From NCBI RefSeq assembly GCF_011694815.1, contig NZ_CP050177.1:5434001-5498000 (forward strand): a stretch of DNA of 64,000 nucleotides, given 5' to 3'. The notes below the pieces were generated by a model that searched no databases, was not told the DNA's origin, and worked only from the letters and a program-made list of their open reading frames with translations. The stretch is from Streptomyces liangshanensis (GTDB taxonomy: Bacteria; Actinomycetota; Actinomycetes; Streptomycetales; Streptomycetaceae). The translations under genes and the position numbers were made by a program. Every line of letters begins with the position of its first letter. The first letter of the stretch is position 1. Positions 8,516 through 16,161 of this stretch are shown here, one piece after another.

Positions 8516-10252
8516 GTGAACGACCAGCAGCAGCCGTACGACCCGTACGACCCCTATTACGCTCAGCCTCGGCTCGTCGGGTACGACGAGTACGGGCAGC
8601 CGGTGTACGAGCAGCCTCAGACGCAGCAGTACGACGCTTACGGTCAGCCGCAACAGCAGGCTTACGACCCCTACGGTCAGCAGCCTTCGCAGGCGCCGAC
8701 GCAGCCGCAGTCGTACGACAACTACGGCGTGCAGCAGGCCCCTCAGCAGCCCCAATCGCCCCAACAGCCCCAGCAGCAGGACGGCTACGGGTACGACGGG
8801 TACGGCTACGACACCGGGCAGCAGCAGCACGTCCAGCAACCCGTCCAGCAGCCCGTGGCCGTCGACGCGACCCAGCAGTGGATCCCGCAGCAGCAGGAGC
8901 CCCAGCAGGACCCACCGCGGGAGTCCCAGCAGCAGCCGCCGCCCCGGCAGGCCGCGCCCGAGGCCGGGCAGGCCGCCGTACCCGAGCAGCGCCGCCCCGC
9001 CGTGGACGAGCAGTTCGCCTTCACCGAGGAGCCCGACGAGGACTCCGAGGACGTCATCGACTGGCTCAAGTTCACGGAAAGCCGCTCCGAGCGGCGCGAG
9101 GAGGCCAAGCGCCGGGGCCGCTCCCGGGTGGTGGCCCTGGTCGTCGCCGTCGCGCTGGTCGTCGCGGGCGGGGTCGGCTACCTCTGGTACGCGGGCAAGC
9201 TGCCCGGATCCGGCGCCGCGGACACCAAGGGGAGCACCGCCGCGGGCGGCGCGCAGAAGCGCGACGTGATCGTCGTCCACCTGCACAACACCAAGGCGAA
9301 GGGCACCTCCACCGCGCTGCTCGTCAACAACGCCACCACCGGCCAGGGCACCACCATCCTGCTCCCCAACTCCCTCTCCGTGGAGGGCGACGACGGCACC
9401 GGTGTCACGCTCGCCAAGTCCGTCGACGACGACGGCTCCGACACCACCCGCAAGGCCCTCGGCACCCTCCTCGGCACCGACATCTCCGGCACCTGGCGGC
9501 TCGACACCCCGTACCTGGACAGCCTCGTCCAGCTCGTCGGCAACATCGACCTGACCACCGACACCGACGTGCCCGGCGCGAAGAAGGGCGACCAGCCCCT
9601 GGTACGGAAGGGCGAGAACCAGACCCTCAGCGGCAAGGCGGCCGTCGCCTACGCCACGTACCAGGGACCCGGCGAGCCCGAGACCAAGCAGCTCCAGCGC
9701 TTCGGCCAGGTCCTCCAGGGGGTGCTGCGGAAGATGTCCGACGACCCCAAGGCCGCGACGGTCACCGTGCAGACCCTCGGGCAGATCCTCGACCCGTCGC
9801 TGACCGAGGCCGACCTCGGCGCCGCCCTCGCCAAGCTGTCCCTGCACGCGAAGGAGGGCGACTACAAGACGGCCGTCCTGCCCGTGCAGCCCGACGGCAC
9901 CCTCAGCGACGCCGCCGTCTCCGGTGTGGTGAAGGACATTCTCGGCGGCTCGGTGAGCGCCCCGGAGAAGGGCAGCGCCCTGCGCGTGGGGGTCAAGGAC
10001 GCCAGCGGCGGCAGCAGCGCGTCCGAGGCCGCCCGTACCGCGGTGATCAACGGCGGCTACAGCTACGTGGACGCCGGATCGGCGGGTGCGGAGACGTCCT
10101 CGCAGGTCATCTACGGTGACGCGGCGATCAAGGAACAGGCCGTGGAGGTCGCGAAGACCCTCGGACTGCCGACCGACGCCGTGAAGAAGGGCACCCCCGC
10201 CGCCAACGTCGACGTGTCGGTCGTCCTCGGCCAGGACTACGCGCCGAACTGA
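8516..10252 (+). CDS. LCP/LytR_C domain membrane protein with degenerate catalytic motif
   Basis: A 578-residue protein from GTG 8516 (GGAGAGGGA upstream). Residues 1-170 are low complexity, rich in Gln, Tyr and Pro, with YDPYD and YGQP-type repeats, probably disordered in the cytoplasm. One membrane helix follows (VVALVVAVALVVAGGVGYLWY, near residue 205). Outside the cell lies an LCP (LytR-CpsA-Psr)-like domain (DVIVVHLHNTKAKGTSTALL to about residue 430) and a C-terminal LytR_C domain (RVGVKDASGG to VVLGQDY). Active LCP enzymes attach glycopolymers to peptidoglycan and have a PRD motif with an essential Arg; here the corresponding site reads LLPNSL. The domain is therefore probably non-catalytic, perhaps binding lipid-linked polymer. 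The domain call is fairly safe; the role is inferred. Confidence 0.8.
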   Translation: MNDQQQPYDPYDPYYAQPRLVGYDEYGQPVYEQPQTQQYDAYGQPQQQAYDPYGQQPSQAPTQPQSYDNYGVQQAPQQPQSPQQPQQQDGYGYDGYGYDTGQQQHVQQPVQQPVAVDATQQWIPQQQEPQQDPPRESQQQPPPRQAAPEAGQAAVPEQRRPAVDEQFAFTEEPDEDSEDVIDWLKFTESRSERREEAKRRGRSRVVALVVAVALVVAGGVGYLWYAGKLPGSGAADTKGSTAAGGAQKRDVIVVHLHNTKAKGTSTALLVNNATTGQGTTILLPNSLSVEGDDGTGVTLAKSVDDDGSDTTRKALGTLLGTDISGTWRLDTPYLDSLVQLVGNIDLTTDTDVPGAKKGDQPLVRKGENQTLSGKAAVAYATYQGPGEPETKQLQRFGQVLQGVLRKMSDDPKAATVTVQTLGQILDPSLTEADLGAALAKLSLHAKEGDYKTAVLPVQPDGTLSDAAVSGVVKDILGGSVSAPEKGSALRVGVKDASGGSSASEAARTAVINGGYSYVDAGSAGAETSSQVIYGDAAIKEQAVEVAKTLGLPTDAVKKGTPAANVDVSVVLGQDYAPN

Positions 10253-10263
10253 GTCCCGCCCCG

Positions 10264-10290
10264 CCCCGGCCGCCTTCGGCGCGGCCGGGG
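10264..10290 (+). terminator. Rho-independent-like hairpin after the LCP gene
   Basis: CCCCGGCCGC (10264-10273) pairs perfectly with GCGGCCGGGG (10281-10290) around a 7-base loop, 12 bases after the stop codon. No T run follows. It would separate the LCP transcript from rsfS. Confidence 0.6.
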
Positions 10291-10366
10291 CGCGAGAGCT
10301 GCGCCCGGCGTCGGCGGTCCGTGAGATCCTGGTTCTCTCCACGACCGCCGACACGAAAGCCTGCTT

Positions 10367-10798
10367 GTGACCGCAACCGAACGTTCCGTCGAGCTCGTCA
10401 CCGTCGCCGCCCAGGCGGCCGCCGACCGGCTCGGGCACGACATCATCGCGTACGACGTCAGCGACGTGCTGTCGATCACGGACGCCTTCCTCCTCGCGTC
10501 CGCGCCCAACGACCGCCAGGTCAAGTCGATCGTCGACGAGATCGAGGAGCAGATCCAGAAGCAGCTCGGCGTCAAGCCGGTGCGCCGTGAGGGCGACCGC
10601 GACGCCCGCTGGATCCTGCTCGACTATGTCGACATCGTCGTCCACGTGCAGCACACCGAGGAGCGTGTCTTCTACGCCCTGGAGCGGCTGTGGAAGGACT
10701 GCCCCGAGCTGCCCCTGCCCGAGGACGCCGTGAAGACCCGCACGAAGGCCGCCGAGCCCGCCGGGATCGCCGGTGACGCGGACGGTGAGCTGAGCTGA
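10367..10798 (+). CDS. rsfS: Ribosomal silencing factor RsfS
   Basis: Binds ribosomal protein L14 on the 50S subunit and blocks subunit joining when nutrients are low. The 143-residue protein carries the family core: LGHDIIAYDVSDVLSITDAF near residue 22, ASAPNDRQVKSIVDEIE, GDRDARWILLDYVDIVVHV near residue 79, and EERVFYALERLWKD. Start is GTG 10367. The stop codon TGA (10796-10798) overlaps the probable CTG start of the histidine phosphatase gene, implying translational coupling. Confidence 0.95.
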   Translation: MTATERSVELVTVAAQAAADRLGHDIIAYDVSDVLSITDAFLLASAPNDRQVKSIVDEIEEQIQKQLGVKPVRREGDRDARWILLDYVDIVVHVQHTEERVFYALERLWKDCPELPLPEDAVKTRTKAAEPAGIAGDADGELS

Positions 10799-11448
10799 AC
10801 GGCAGCAAACGCGGCAGAGGACGCCGCATCGTCCTGTGGCGGCACGGCCAGACGGCCTGGAACCTGGAACGCCGCTTCCAGGGCTCCACGGACATCGAGC
10901 TGACCGCCACGGGCGTGGCCCAGGCACGGCGCTCCGCGCGGCTGCTGGCGTCCCTGGGGCCCGACGCGATCGTCGCCTCCGACCTCGCCAGGGCCTCGGC
11001 CACCGCCGCCGAGCTGGCCGGCCTCACCGGCCTGGAGGTCGCGTACGACGCCGGGCTCCGCGAGACCTTCGCGGGGGACTGGCAGGGGCTGACCCACGAG
11101 GAGATCGTCGGGCGGTTCGGCGAGCAGTACGCCGCGTGGAAGCGCGGCGAGCCCGTGCGGCGCGGCGGCGGCGAGCTGGAGACCGAGGTCGCCGACCGGG
11201 CCGCGCCGGTGGTGCTCCGGCATGCCGAGAAGCTGCCCGACGACGGCACGCTCGTCGTCGTCAGCCACGGCGGCACGATCCGCACCACCATCGGCCGGCT
11301 GCTCGGCCTGGAGGCGCACCACTGGGAAGGCCTCGGGGGCCTCTCGAACTGCTGCTGGTCCGTCCTCGGCGAAGGCGCGCGCGGCTGGCGGCTCCTGGAG
11401 CACAACGCCGGCACTCTCCCCGAGCCGGTTCTCGGCGACGACGTCTGA
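10795..11448 (+). CDS. Histidine phosphatase family protein (phosphoglycerate-mutase-like)
   Basis: A 217-residue member of the RHG phosphatase family. The catalytic IVLWRHGQTAWN lies near residue 10, and the second catalytic histidine is in VVVSHGGTIRTTIG near residue 159; the acid residue region RETFAGDWQGLTHEEI near residue 88 is also present. The frame upstream is closed by TGA at 10786-10788. No ATG, GTG or TTG lies between that stop and the essential RHG motif, so the only usable start is CTG at 10795, which overlaps the rsfS stop codon as CTGA. The next GTG (10915) would remove the active-site motif. Substrate is unknown; the family includes phosphoglycerate mutases and broad phosphatases. 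Confidence 0.85.
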   Translation: MNGSKRGRGRRIVLWRHGQTAWNLERRFQGSTDIELTATGVAQARRSARLLASLGPDAIVASDLARASATAAELAGLTGLEVAYDAGLRETFAGDWQGLTHEEIVGRFGEQYAAWKRGEPVRRGGGELETEVADRAAPVVLRHAEKLPDDGTLVVVSHGGTIRTTIGRLLGLEAHHWEGLGGLSNCCWSVLGEGARGWRLLEHNAGTLPEPVLGDDV

Positions 11449-11515
11449 TTTCACTTTCGGGCTGGTCGCAGGCTAAAGTTCTTCTAGTCCGAAGCGCGCG
11501 GCGCACAGGACACGA

Positions 11516-11588
11516 GGGGCTATAGCTCAGTTGGTAGAGCGCCTGCATGGCATGCAGGAGGTCAGGAGTTCAATTCTCCTTAGCTCCA
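11516..11588 (+). tRNA. tRNA-Ala (anticodon GGC), copy 1
   Basis: A 73-base cloverleaf. The acceptor arms GGGGCTA and TAGCTCC pair, the D loop reads AGCTCAGTTGGTAGAGC, the anticodon stem is CCTGC/GCAGG with loop ATGGCAT (anticodon GGC, alanine), and the T arm is AGGAGTTCAATTCTCCT. The CCA end is not encoded. A hairpin terminator follows at 11633. Copy 2 at 15914 differs only by one compensated base pair in the anticodon stem. Confidence 0.97.
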
Positions 11589-11602
11589 CAATCAGTCGGG
11601 TC

Positions 11603-12508
11603 TCAGTCCGACGTCAGTGGTACGGAAGTGCGGATCCCGTCCCCCGCAGGGGGCGGGATCTTTTCTGTGCGCCGCGCGCGGAGGAACGCCGTCCGCTCGC
11701 GGCTCTCCTCGTCGTCCGGGGTGTAGACGACGATCCGGCACTCCGGCATGCCGATGATCGACAGCGAGACCGACGTCATCCGTATCTCGCCCACCTCCTC
11801 GTGCCGGAAGGTCTTCGTCCGGGCACCGGACGGCGCCACGTCCCCCCGCTCCCACAACTCGGCGAAGTACGGGCTCGCGTGGGCCAGGCGGCGGATGAAC
11901 GACTCCCAGACGGGCTCCCCGACGTGCCGGCCGTACGAGGCCCGCAGCGTCGCGACCATCATCGGCAGCTCCCGCTGCGGGAAGACCAGCGGGCAGCGTG
12001 CCGCGGGCACGGTGAACAGGACCCACAGCACGTTCCACGGGTCGCTGGGACGCGGCGTCTCCTCGAAGAGGTCGATGTACGCCGCGTTGGTCGCCAGGAT
12101 GTCGTACCGCCCGTTGTAGATCACCGCGGGGAGCGGGTCGAGGGCGTCGATGATGCCCTGGACCTCGGGGCCGACGGCCCGCTCCGTCTCCGGGGCGGGA
12201 TCGTGCGGCACCTCCGCCAGGTGGTAGAGGTGCTCACGCTCCGTACGGTCCAGGCGCAGTGTGCGCGCGATGGCGTCCAGCACCTGGGCGGAGGCGTTGA
12301 TCGGGCGGCCCTGCTCCAGCCATGTGTACCAGGTCACCCCCACCCCGGAGAGCGTGGCGACCTCCTCGCGCCGCAGCCCCGGGGTCCGGCGCCGCAGGCC
12401 CGGGGCCATGCCGACGTCGGCGGGGGTCACGCGGGCCCGGCGGCTGCGGAGGAAGGCCGCCAGCTCGGGCCTGCGCCGGCTGCCGCTTGCGGTGTGCTGC
12501 ACGGTCAT
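11603..12508 (-). CDS. Helix-turn-helix regulator, MmyB-like (XRE family)
   Basis: A 301-residue protein. An N-terminal XRE-type helix-turn-helix (TPGLRREEVATLSGVGVTWY near residues 42-61, then TWLEQGRPINASAQVLDAIA) is followed by the MmyB-like ligand domain (about residues 105-270, with YNGRYDILATNAAYIDLF and NVLWVLFTVPAAR). This class often controls a neighbouring transporter or oxidoreductase, and here an MFS exporter starts divergently at 12621. ATG 12508 is used; ATG 12526 would add six residues. The last 20 or so residues are encoded across the terminator of the upstream tRNA-Ala on the opposite strand. Ligand unknown. Confidence 0.85.
   Translation of the reverse strand: MTVQHTASGSRRRPELAAFLRSRRARVTPADVGMAPGLRRRTPGLRREEVATLSGVGVTWYTWLEQGRPINASAQVLDAIARTLRLDRTEREHLYHLAEVPHDPAPETERAVGPEVQGIIDALDPLPAVIYNGRYDILATNAAYIDLFEETPRPSDPWNVLWVLFTVPAARCPLVFPQRELPMMVATLRASYGRHVGEPVWESFIRRLAHASPYFAELWERGDVAPSGARTKTFRHEEVGEIRMTSVSLSIIGMPECRIVVYTPDDEESRERTAFLRARRTEKIPPPAGDGIRTSVPLTSD
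11633..11664 (+). terminator. Terminator of tRNA-Ala copy 1
   Basis: GATCCCGTCCCCC and GGGGGCGGGATC form a 12-13 bp stem with a GCA-type small loop, followed by TTTT at 11661-11664, a classical intrinsic terminator. It lies 45 bases after the tRNA and inside the 3' coding end of the opposite-strand regulator gene. Confidence 0.8.
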
Positions 12509-12620
12509 CGTTGTCACGCCCCCCATCGTGCGCCTCGGGAGAGGCCGCTGCCAGGTGGTGCCAGTACCAGCATCAAGGGGCTCTGGTTACCCGTATCCGA
12601 CGCACCGCAGGCTCGGTGCC

Positions 12621-14150
12621 ATGACCACGACCCCATCGACCCCCGCCACACCCGCGTCCGCCCCCACCGCGTCCCCATCCGCCTCCACCGTGTCCTCTCC
12701 GTCCGGCATATCCGTTCCGTCCCGTGAGTCCAGTAAAGCGGGCCCCACTGACAAACGCCCCGGGCTGCTGCTCGCGGTGGTGCTCGCCGCCCAGTTCATG
12801 GCGCTGCTCGACGTCTTCATCGTCAACGTCGCCGCCCCGACGATCCGTACCGAACTGCACGCCTCCGGCGCCGGGTTGCAGATGGTGATCGCCGGCTACA
12901 CCATCTCGTACGCCGTCCTGCTGATCACCGGGGCCAGGCTGGGCGACCTGCTGGGCCACCGGCGCATGTACCTCGGCGGGCTCGCCGTCTTCACCCTCTC
13001 CTCGCTCGCCTGCGGACTGGCCGCCGGCACCGGGCAGTTGATCGCCTTCCGGCTGGTCCAGGGCGCCGGCGCGGCCCTGATGATCCCTCAGGTGCTCAGC
13101 CTCATCCAGCGCAACTTCACCGGCGAGAGCCGCGGGCGCGCGCTCGGCGCGTACTCCGCCGTGCTCGCCACCGGGGCCGCGGCCGGGCAGGTCGTGGGCG
13201 GAGTGCTCGTCAGCGCCGACCTGTTCGGGGAGGGCTGGCGGCCGGTCTTCCTGGTCAACGTGCCCGTGGGCGCGGTCCTGTTGGTGCTCGGCGCCCGGGT
13301 GCTGCCCAAGGACCGGCGCGGCGAGCCGGAACGCTCGCGCTCGCTCGACCTGCCGGGCCTCGTGCTGCTGGCCGGGGCCGTGTCGCTGCTCACGGTGCCG
13401 CTGGTGCTCGGGCAGGAGGAGGGCTGGCCCCTGTGGTCCTGGCTGTCGCTGGCGGCCTCCGTGGCCTGCTTCTGCGGCTTCCTCGCCTTCGAGTCGCGGC
13501 TCGCGCGCACCGGCGGGGCCCCGCTGATCGCCCCGCGCGTACTGCGCATTCCGGGGATGTCCCTGGCGGCCGTGCGCATCCTGCTGGTCATGGCCGTCAA
13601 CTCCGGCTTCCTCTTCGCCCTCACCCTCTACATCCAAGGCACCCTCGGCTACAGCCCGTTGCGCGCGGGACTGTCCTTCGCGCCGACCGCCGTCGTCTTC
13701 GGCCTCGTCGGGCTGACCTGGCGCACCTGGCCCGGGCGGTGGCACAACGCCCTGGTCCCGGCCGGGTTCGCGGTGGCCGCCGTGTCCGTCGTCGCCGTCG
13801 GATGGGTGCTGCGCGACGTCGGCGACGGCGGGATCGCGATGTACGCCGCCTTCATGGGCGTCGGCGCGGGACTGTCCCTCGGCTTCAGCCCGGCGCTCAC
13901 GCGCGCGTTGTCGACGGTCCGCCAGGAGGACGCGGCCGACGCCAGCGGATTCCTCGCCACCGTCACCCAACTCGGCCAGCTCATCGGCGTGGCGACATTC
14001 GGGACACTCTTCCTGAACCGACTGGACGCCTCGGGACCCGGTGCGGCGGTGGACGCGCTGTGGATCTGCGCGCTCGCGCTCGCCGGCGCGTGCGTCCTGG
14101 GCGCGGCAGCCGGAGTTGTCTCCGGGCGAAAGGCCCCTACCGTGCGCTGA
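12621..14150 (+). CDS. MFS transporter, DHA2 (EmrB/QacA) drug:proton antiporter family
   Basis: A 509-residue integral membrane protein. After a 45-residue Ser/Thr/Pro-rich N-terminus it has about 14 predicted helices. MFS landmarks are present: AAQFMALLDVFIVNVAAPTI (helix 1, with the D motif), ARLGDLLGHRRMYLGG (motif A between helices 2 and 3), RLVQGAGAALMIP (motif B) and GPVVGG-like GAAAGQVVGGVLV (motif C), which is specific to exporters. It probably exports a toxic organic compound using the proton gradient. Divergent transcription from the MmyB-like regulator, with 112 bases between the starts, suggests local control. Substrate cannot be told from sequence. Confidence 0.9.
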   Translation: MTTTPSTPATPASAPTASPSASTVSSPSGISVPSRESSKAGPTDKRPGLLLAVVLAAQFMALLDVFIVNVAAPTIRTELHASGAGLQMVIAGYTISYAVLLITGARLGDLLGHRRMYLGGLAVFTLSSLACGLAAGTGQLIAFRLVQGAGAALMIPQVLSLIQRNFTGESRGRALGAYSAVLATGAAAGQVVGGVLVSADLFGEGWRPVFLVNVPVGAVLLVLGARVLPKDRRGEPERSRSLDLPGLVLLAGAVSLLTVPLVLGQEEGWPLWSWLSLAASVACFCGFLAFESRLARTGGAPLIAPRVLRIPGMSLAAVRILLVMAVNSGFLFALTLYIQGTLGYSPLRAGLSFAPTAVVFGLVGLTWRTWPGRWHNALVPAGFAVAAVSVVAVGWVLRDVGDGGIAMYAAFMGVGAGLSLGFSPALTRALSTVRQEDAADASGFLATVTQLGQLIGVATFGTLFLNRLDASGPGAAVDALWICALALAGACVLGAAAGVVSGRKAPTVR

Positions 14151-14264
14151 CGTCCGCTATGAGCCCTCACCGGCAGGCCTTTTCATGCTGACCCCGTTGC
14201 GCGGGCGTGGCAGAATCGGACGGCCGGAGGGGGACGCCGGCCTGGACCCGGAGGGAGTGCGCGC

Positions 14265-14339
14265 ATGTCCGCCAGCGGCGTCGAGGGGGACGATGACCTG
14301 CCTGCCACGGCGGAGGCCTGCGGCCGCATGCGGAGCTGA
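14265..14339 (+). CDS. Possible 24-residue upstream ORF
   Basis: ATG 14265 is preceded by GGAGGGAG at good spacing and opens a 24-codon frame (MSASGVEGDDDLPATAEACG and four more residues). Its TGA at 14337-14339 abuts the GTG/ATG start of the next gene, a layout that favours translational coupling. There is no homology information, so it could also be chance. Confidence 0.3.
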   Translation: MSASGVEGDDDLPATAEACGRMRS

Positions 14340-14342
14340 GTG

Positions 14343-14576
14343 ATGGGTGCTCACAGGCGTAAGTGCGACTGGTGCGGCAGCGGTACGCCGATCGTCAGGG
14401 ACATGGATCCACTCCACGCCGACTTCCAGTACTGGTGCGAGGAGTGCGCACGGGCACTGATCATAAAAGGCGACCCGATCGAGACCTACCGTGAGCTCGA
14501 AGGTGAGCCCATCTACGGACGTCTCCTCGACGAACACTGCACGCTCAAACGCTTCTACTCCTTCGCGACCGCCTGA
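14343..14576 (+). CDS. Small CxxC protein of unknown function
   Basis: A 77-residue protein with two cysteine pairs, KCDWCGSG near residue 8 and WCEECARAL near residue 31, spaced as in a small zinc ribbon. The C-terminus is acidic then aromatic (RLLDEHCTLKRFYSFATA). GGAG lies about eight bases before ATG 14343; GTG 14340 is an alternative. The 3' end overlaps the convergent glycosyltransferase gene by 22 bases. It may bind nucleic acid or act as a protein adaptor; nothing in the sequence decides this. Confidence 0.65.
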   Translation: MGAHRRKCDWCGSGTPIVRDMDPLHADFQYWCEECARALIIKGDPIETYRELEGEPIYGRLLDEHCTLKRFYSFATA

Positions 14577-15811
14577 CGGCCCCGTGCCCCTGCGGCTCGG
14601 CGCCCTCGTGGCCCGGCGCTGTCGGGGCACGGCCGTGATCCGGCCGACCGGACGTGTCCGAGCACGGCCAGGGCGGCCAGCGGGTAGAGGGCGGAAAGGG
14701 CCGTCCGCGGTCCGTCCAGCGCCAGTTCGGGCCGGGCGGGGCCGTGCGGCACCCACCAGAGCGCGTACGAGCAGAAGACCAGCCCCGCCAGGACCGCCGG
14801 GCGCGGGCCCGCCCGTACGGCGAGGAACAGCACCATCGGCACGCACCACACCCAGTGGTGGGACCACGACACCGGGCTGACGAGCAGGGCCGTCGCGGCG
14901 CAGGCCACGGCAGCGCCCGCCCGCTCCCCGTGCAGGGCCGCCGCGACCGCCACCGCGAGACCGGCCGCGGCTGTCACGGCGGCCGCAGCCAGCCACCACG
15001 CCGGGTCGCCGGTGTGCAGCAGCCGGGCCAGGACCCCGCGCAACGACTGGTTGGCGGTGTCCTCGGCGCGGCCCGCGCGGTCCGCGTCGAGGACCACCGC
15101 CGTCCAGAAGCGCGCCGAGTCGCGGGGCAGGACGACGGCCGCGGCCAGGGTCGCGGCGGTGAAGGCCGCCGCGGCGGTCGCCGCCTGCCGCAGCCACGGG
15201 TTCCACCCCGCCTCCCGGGCGCGCACCACCCCGGCGAGGAACAGCAGCACGGCGAAGAGCGCCGGGGTGAGCTTGACCGCCGCCGCCAGACCGATGCCCG
15301 TCCCCGTCCAGCGGTGCCCGTCCCGGCGCGAGAGGTCCCACAGCACCGCCGTCGCCAGCAGCAGGTTGACCTGGCCGTAGCGCAGGGTGGTCCACACCGG
15401 CTCGCACCAGACGGCGAGCGCGGACACCCACAGCGTCGCTTCCTTAGGAGGCGGGGTCGTTCCGCGGAGGACGAGCCGCAGGGAGAGCCGTACGAACGCG
15501 ACGAGCAGCAGCAGGTTCCCGGCCGTGACCACCACGCGCCACCCGGTCGCCCCGGACAGGGCGAGCGGGGTGAACAGCAGCGCGGCGAACGGCGGGTAGG
15601 TCGCCGGCAGCCCGGCCGCGGTCGCCCGTACCGCGTACAGGTCCCGCCCGTCGAGCACCGCCCGCCCCTCGGCCCGGTACACCGTCAGATCGGCCATCGA
15701 CACCTGGGCCGCGTCCTGCGCCGCGAGGAATCCCACGAACGACACCAGGCAGACCGAGGCCGCGACCACGGCCGGTCCGACCGCTTTGTACGGAAACGCG
15801 GACACGGTCAC
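14555..15811 (-). CDS. GT87-type membrane mannosyltransferase-like protein (DUF2029)
   Basis: A roughly 418-residue polytopic membrane protein with about ten hydrophobic segments. The features of the polyprenyl-phosphate-mannose-dependent glycosyltransferase 87 family are visible: an early acidic motif SMADLTVYRAEGRAVLDG, TYPPFAALLFTPL, RYGQVNLLLATAVLWDLSRR, GTGIGLAAAVKLTPALF, and the VSPVSWSHHWVWCVP segment. Such enzymes use a lipid-linked sugar donor on the outer face of the membrane to build envelope glycans. The start is uncertain: GTG 15811 is used and GTG 15805 is equally possible. It lies between the two tRNA-Ala genes, on the opposite strand. Confidence 0.8.
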   Translation of the reverse strand: MTVSAFPYKAVGPAVVAASVCLVSFVGFLAAQDAAQVSMADLTVYRAEGRAVLDGRDLYAVRATAAGLPATYPPFAALLFTPLALSGATGWRVVVTAGNLLLLVAFVRLSLRLVLRGTTPPPKEATLWVSALAVWCEPVWTTLRYGQVNLLLATAVLWDLSRRDGHRWTGTGIGLAAAVKLTPALFAVLLFLAGVVRAREAGWNPWLRQAATAAAAFTAATLAAAVVLPRDSARFWTAVVLDADRAGRAEDTANQSLRGVLARLLHTGDPAWWLAAAAVTAAAGLAVAVAAALHGERAGAAVACAATALLVSPVSWSHHWVWCVPMVLFLAVRAGPRPAVLAGLVFCSYALWWVPHGPARPELALDGPRTALSALYPLAALAVLGHVRSAGSRPCPDSAGPRGRRAAGARGRQAVAKE

Positions 15812-15913
15812 GAAGGGCGACAGTACCGGGCGTATCCGTACACCGGGGAATCGATTTGGTGCTCGGCGGGAGGGACCGTTAATGTTGGCGACACCGCAGG
15901 GGAGACCCGGCGC

Positions 15914-15986
<73 letters not shown>

Positions 15987-16028
15987 CAAGACGGACAGGG
16001 TTGCTCACAACCCGACCGGACGCTTTAC

Positions 16029-16069
16029 AAGATCCCGCACGATCGTTCCGATCGGGCGGGATCTTTGTT
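16029..16069 (+). terminator. Terminator of tRNA-Ala copy 2
   Basis: AAGATCCCGC (16029-16038) pairs with GCGGGATCTT (16056-16065), and an inner CGATCG/CGATCG stem adds six pairs around a TTC loop. A T-rich tail (TTTGTTGTT) follows. The GATCCCG core is shared with the terminator of copy 1. Confidence 0.85.
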
Positions 16070-16161
16070 GTTGCCGCGCCCGGGTGGCGCGAGGGATTCC
16101 CCGCGCTTCGTACGACAGGAGAAGCGGGCCGCCCGGGATCGGGGGCCCGCTTCTCTCGTGG

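Noticed and set aside
8498..10927. Minus-strand open frame of about 800 codons
   Set aside because: It lies antisense to the LCP gene and rsfS, reflecting Gln/Tyr/Pro codons read backwards; no domain or start site supports it.
10915..11448. A shorter start (GTG 10915) for the histidine phosphatase
   Set aside because: It would delete the RHG active-site motif and the first 40 residues of the fold, so CTG 10795 is preferred.
11589..15913. Integrated genomic island between the tRNA-Ala genes
   Set aside because: No integrase, excisionase, att-site partial tRNA or phage gene is present; both tRNA copies are complete. A duplication or recombination origin is possible, but not an integrative element.
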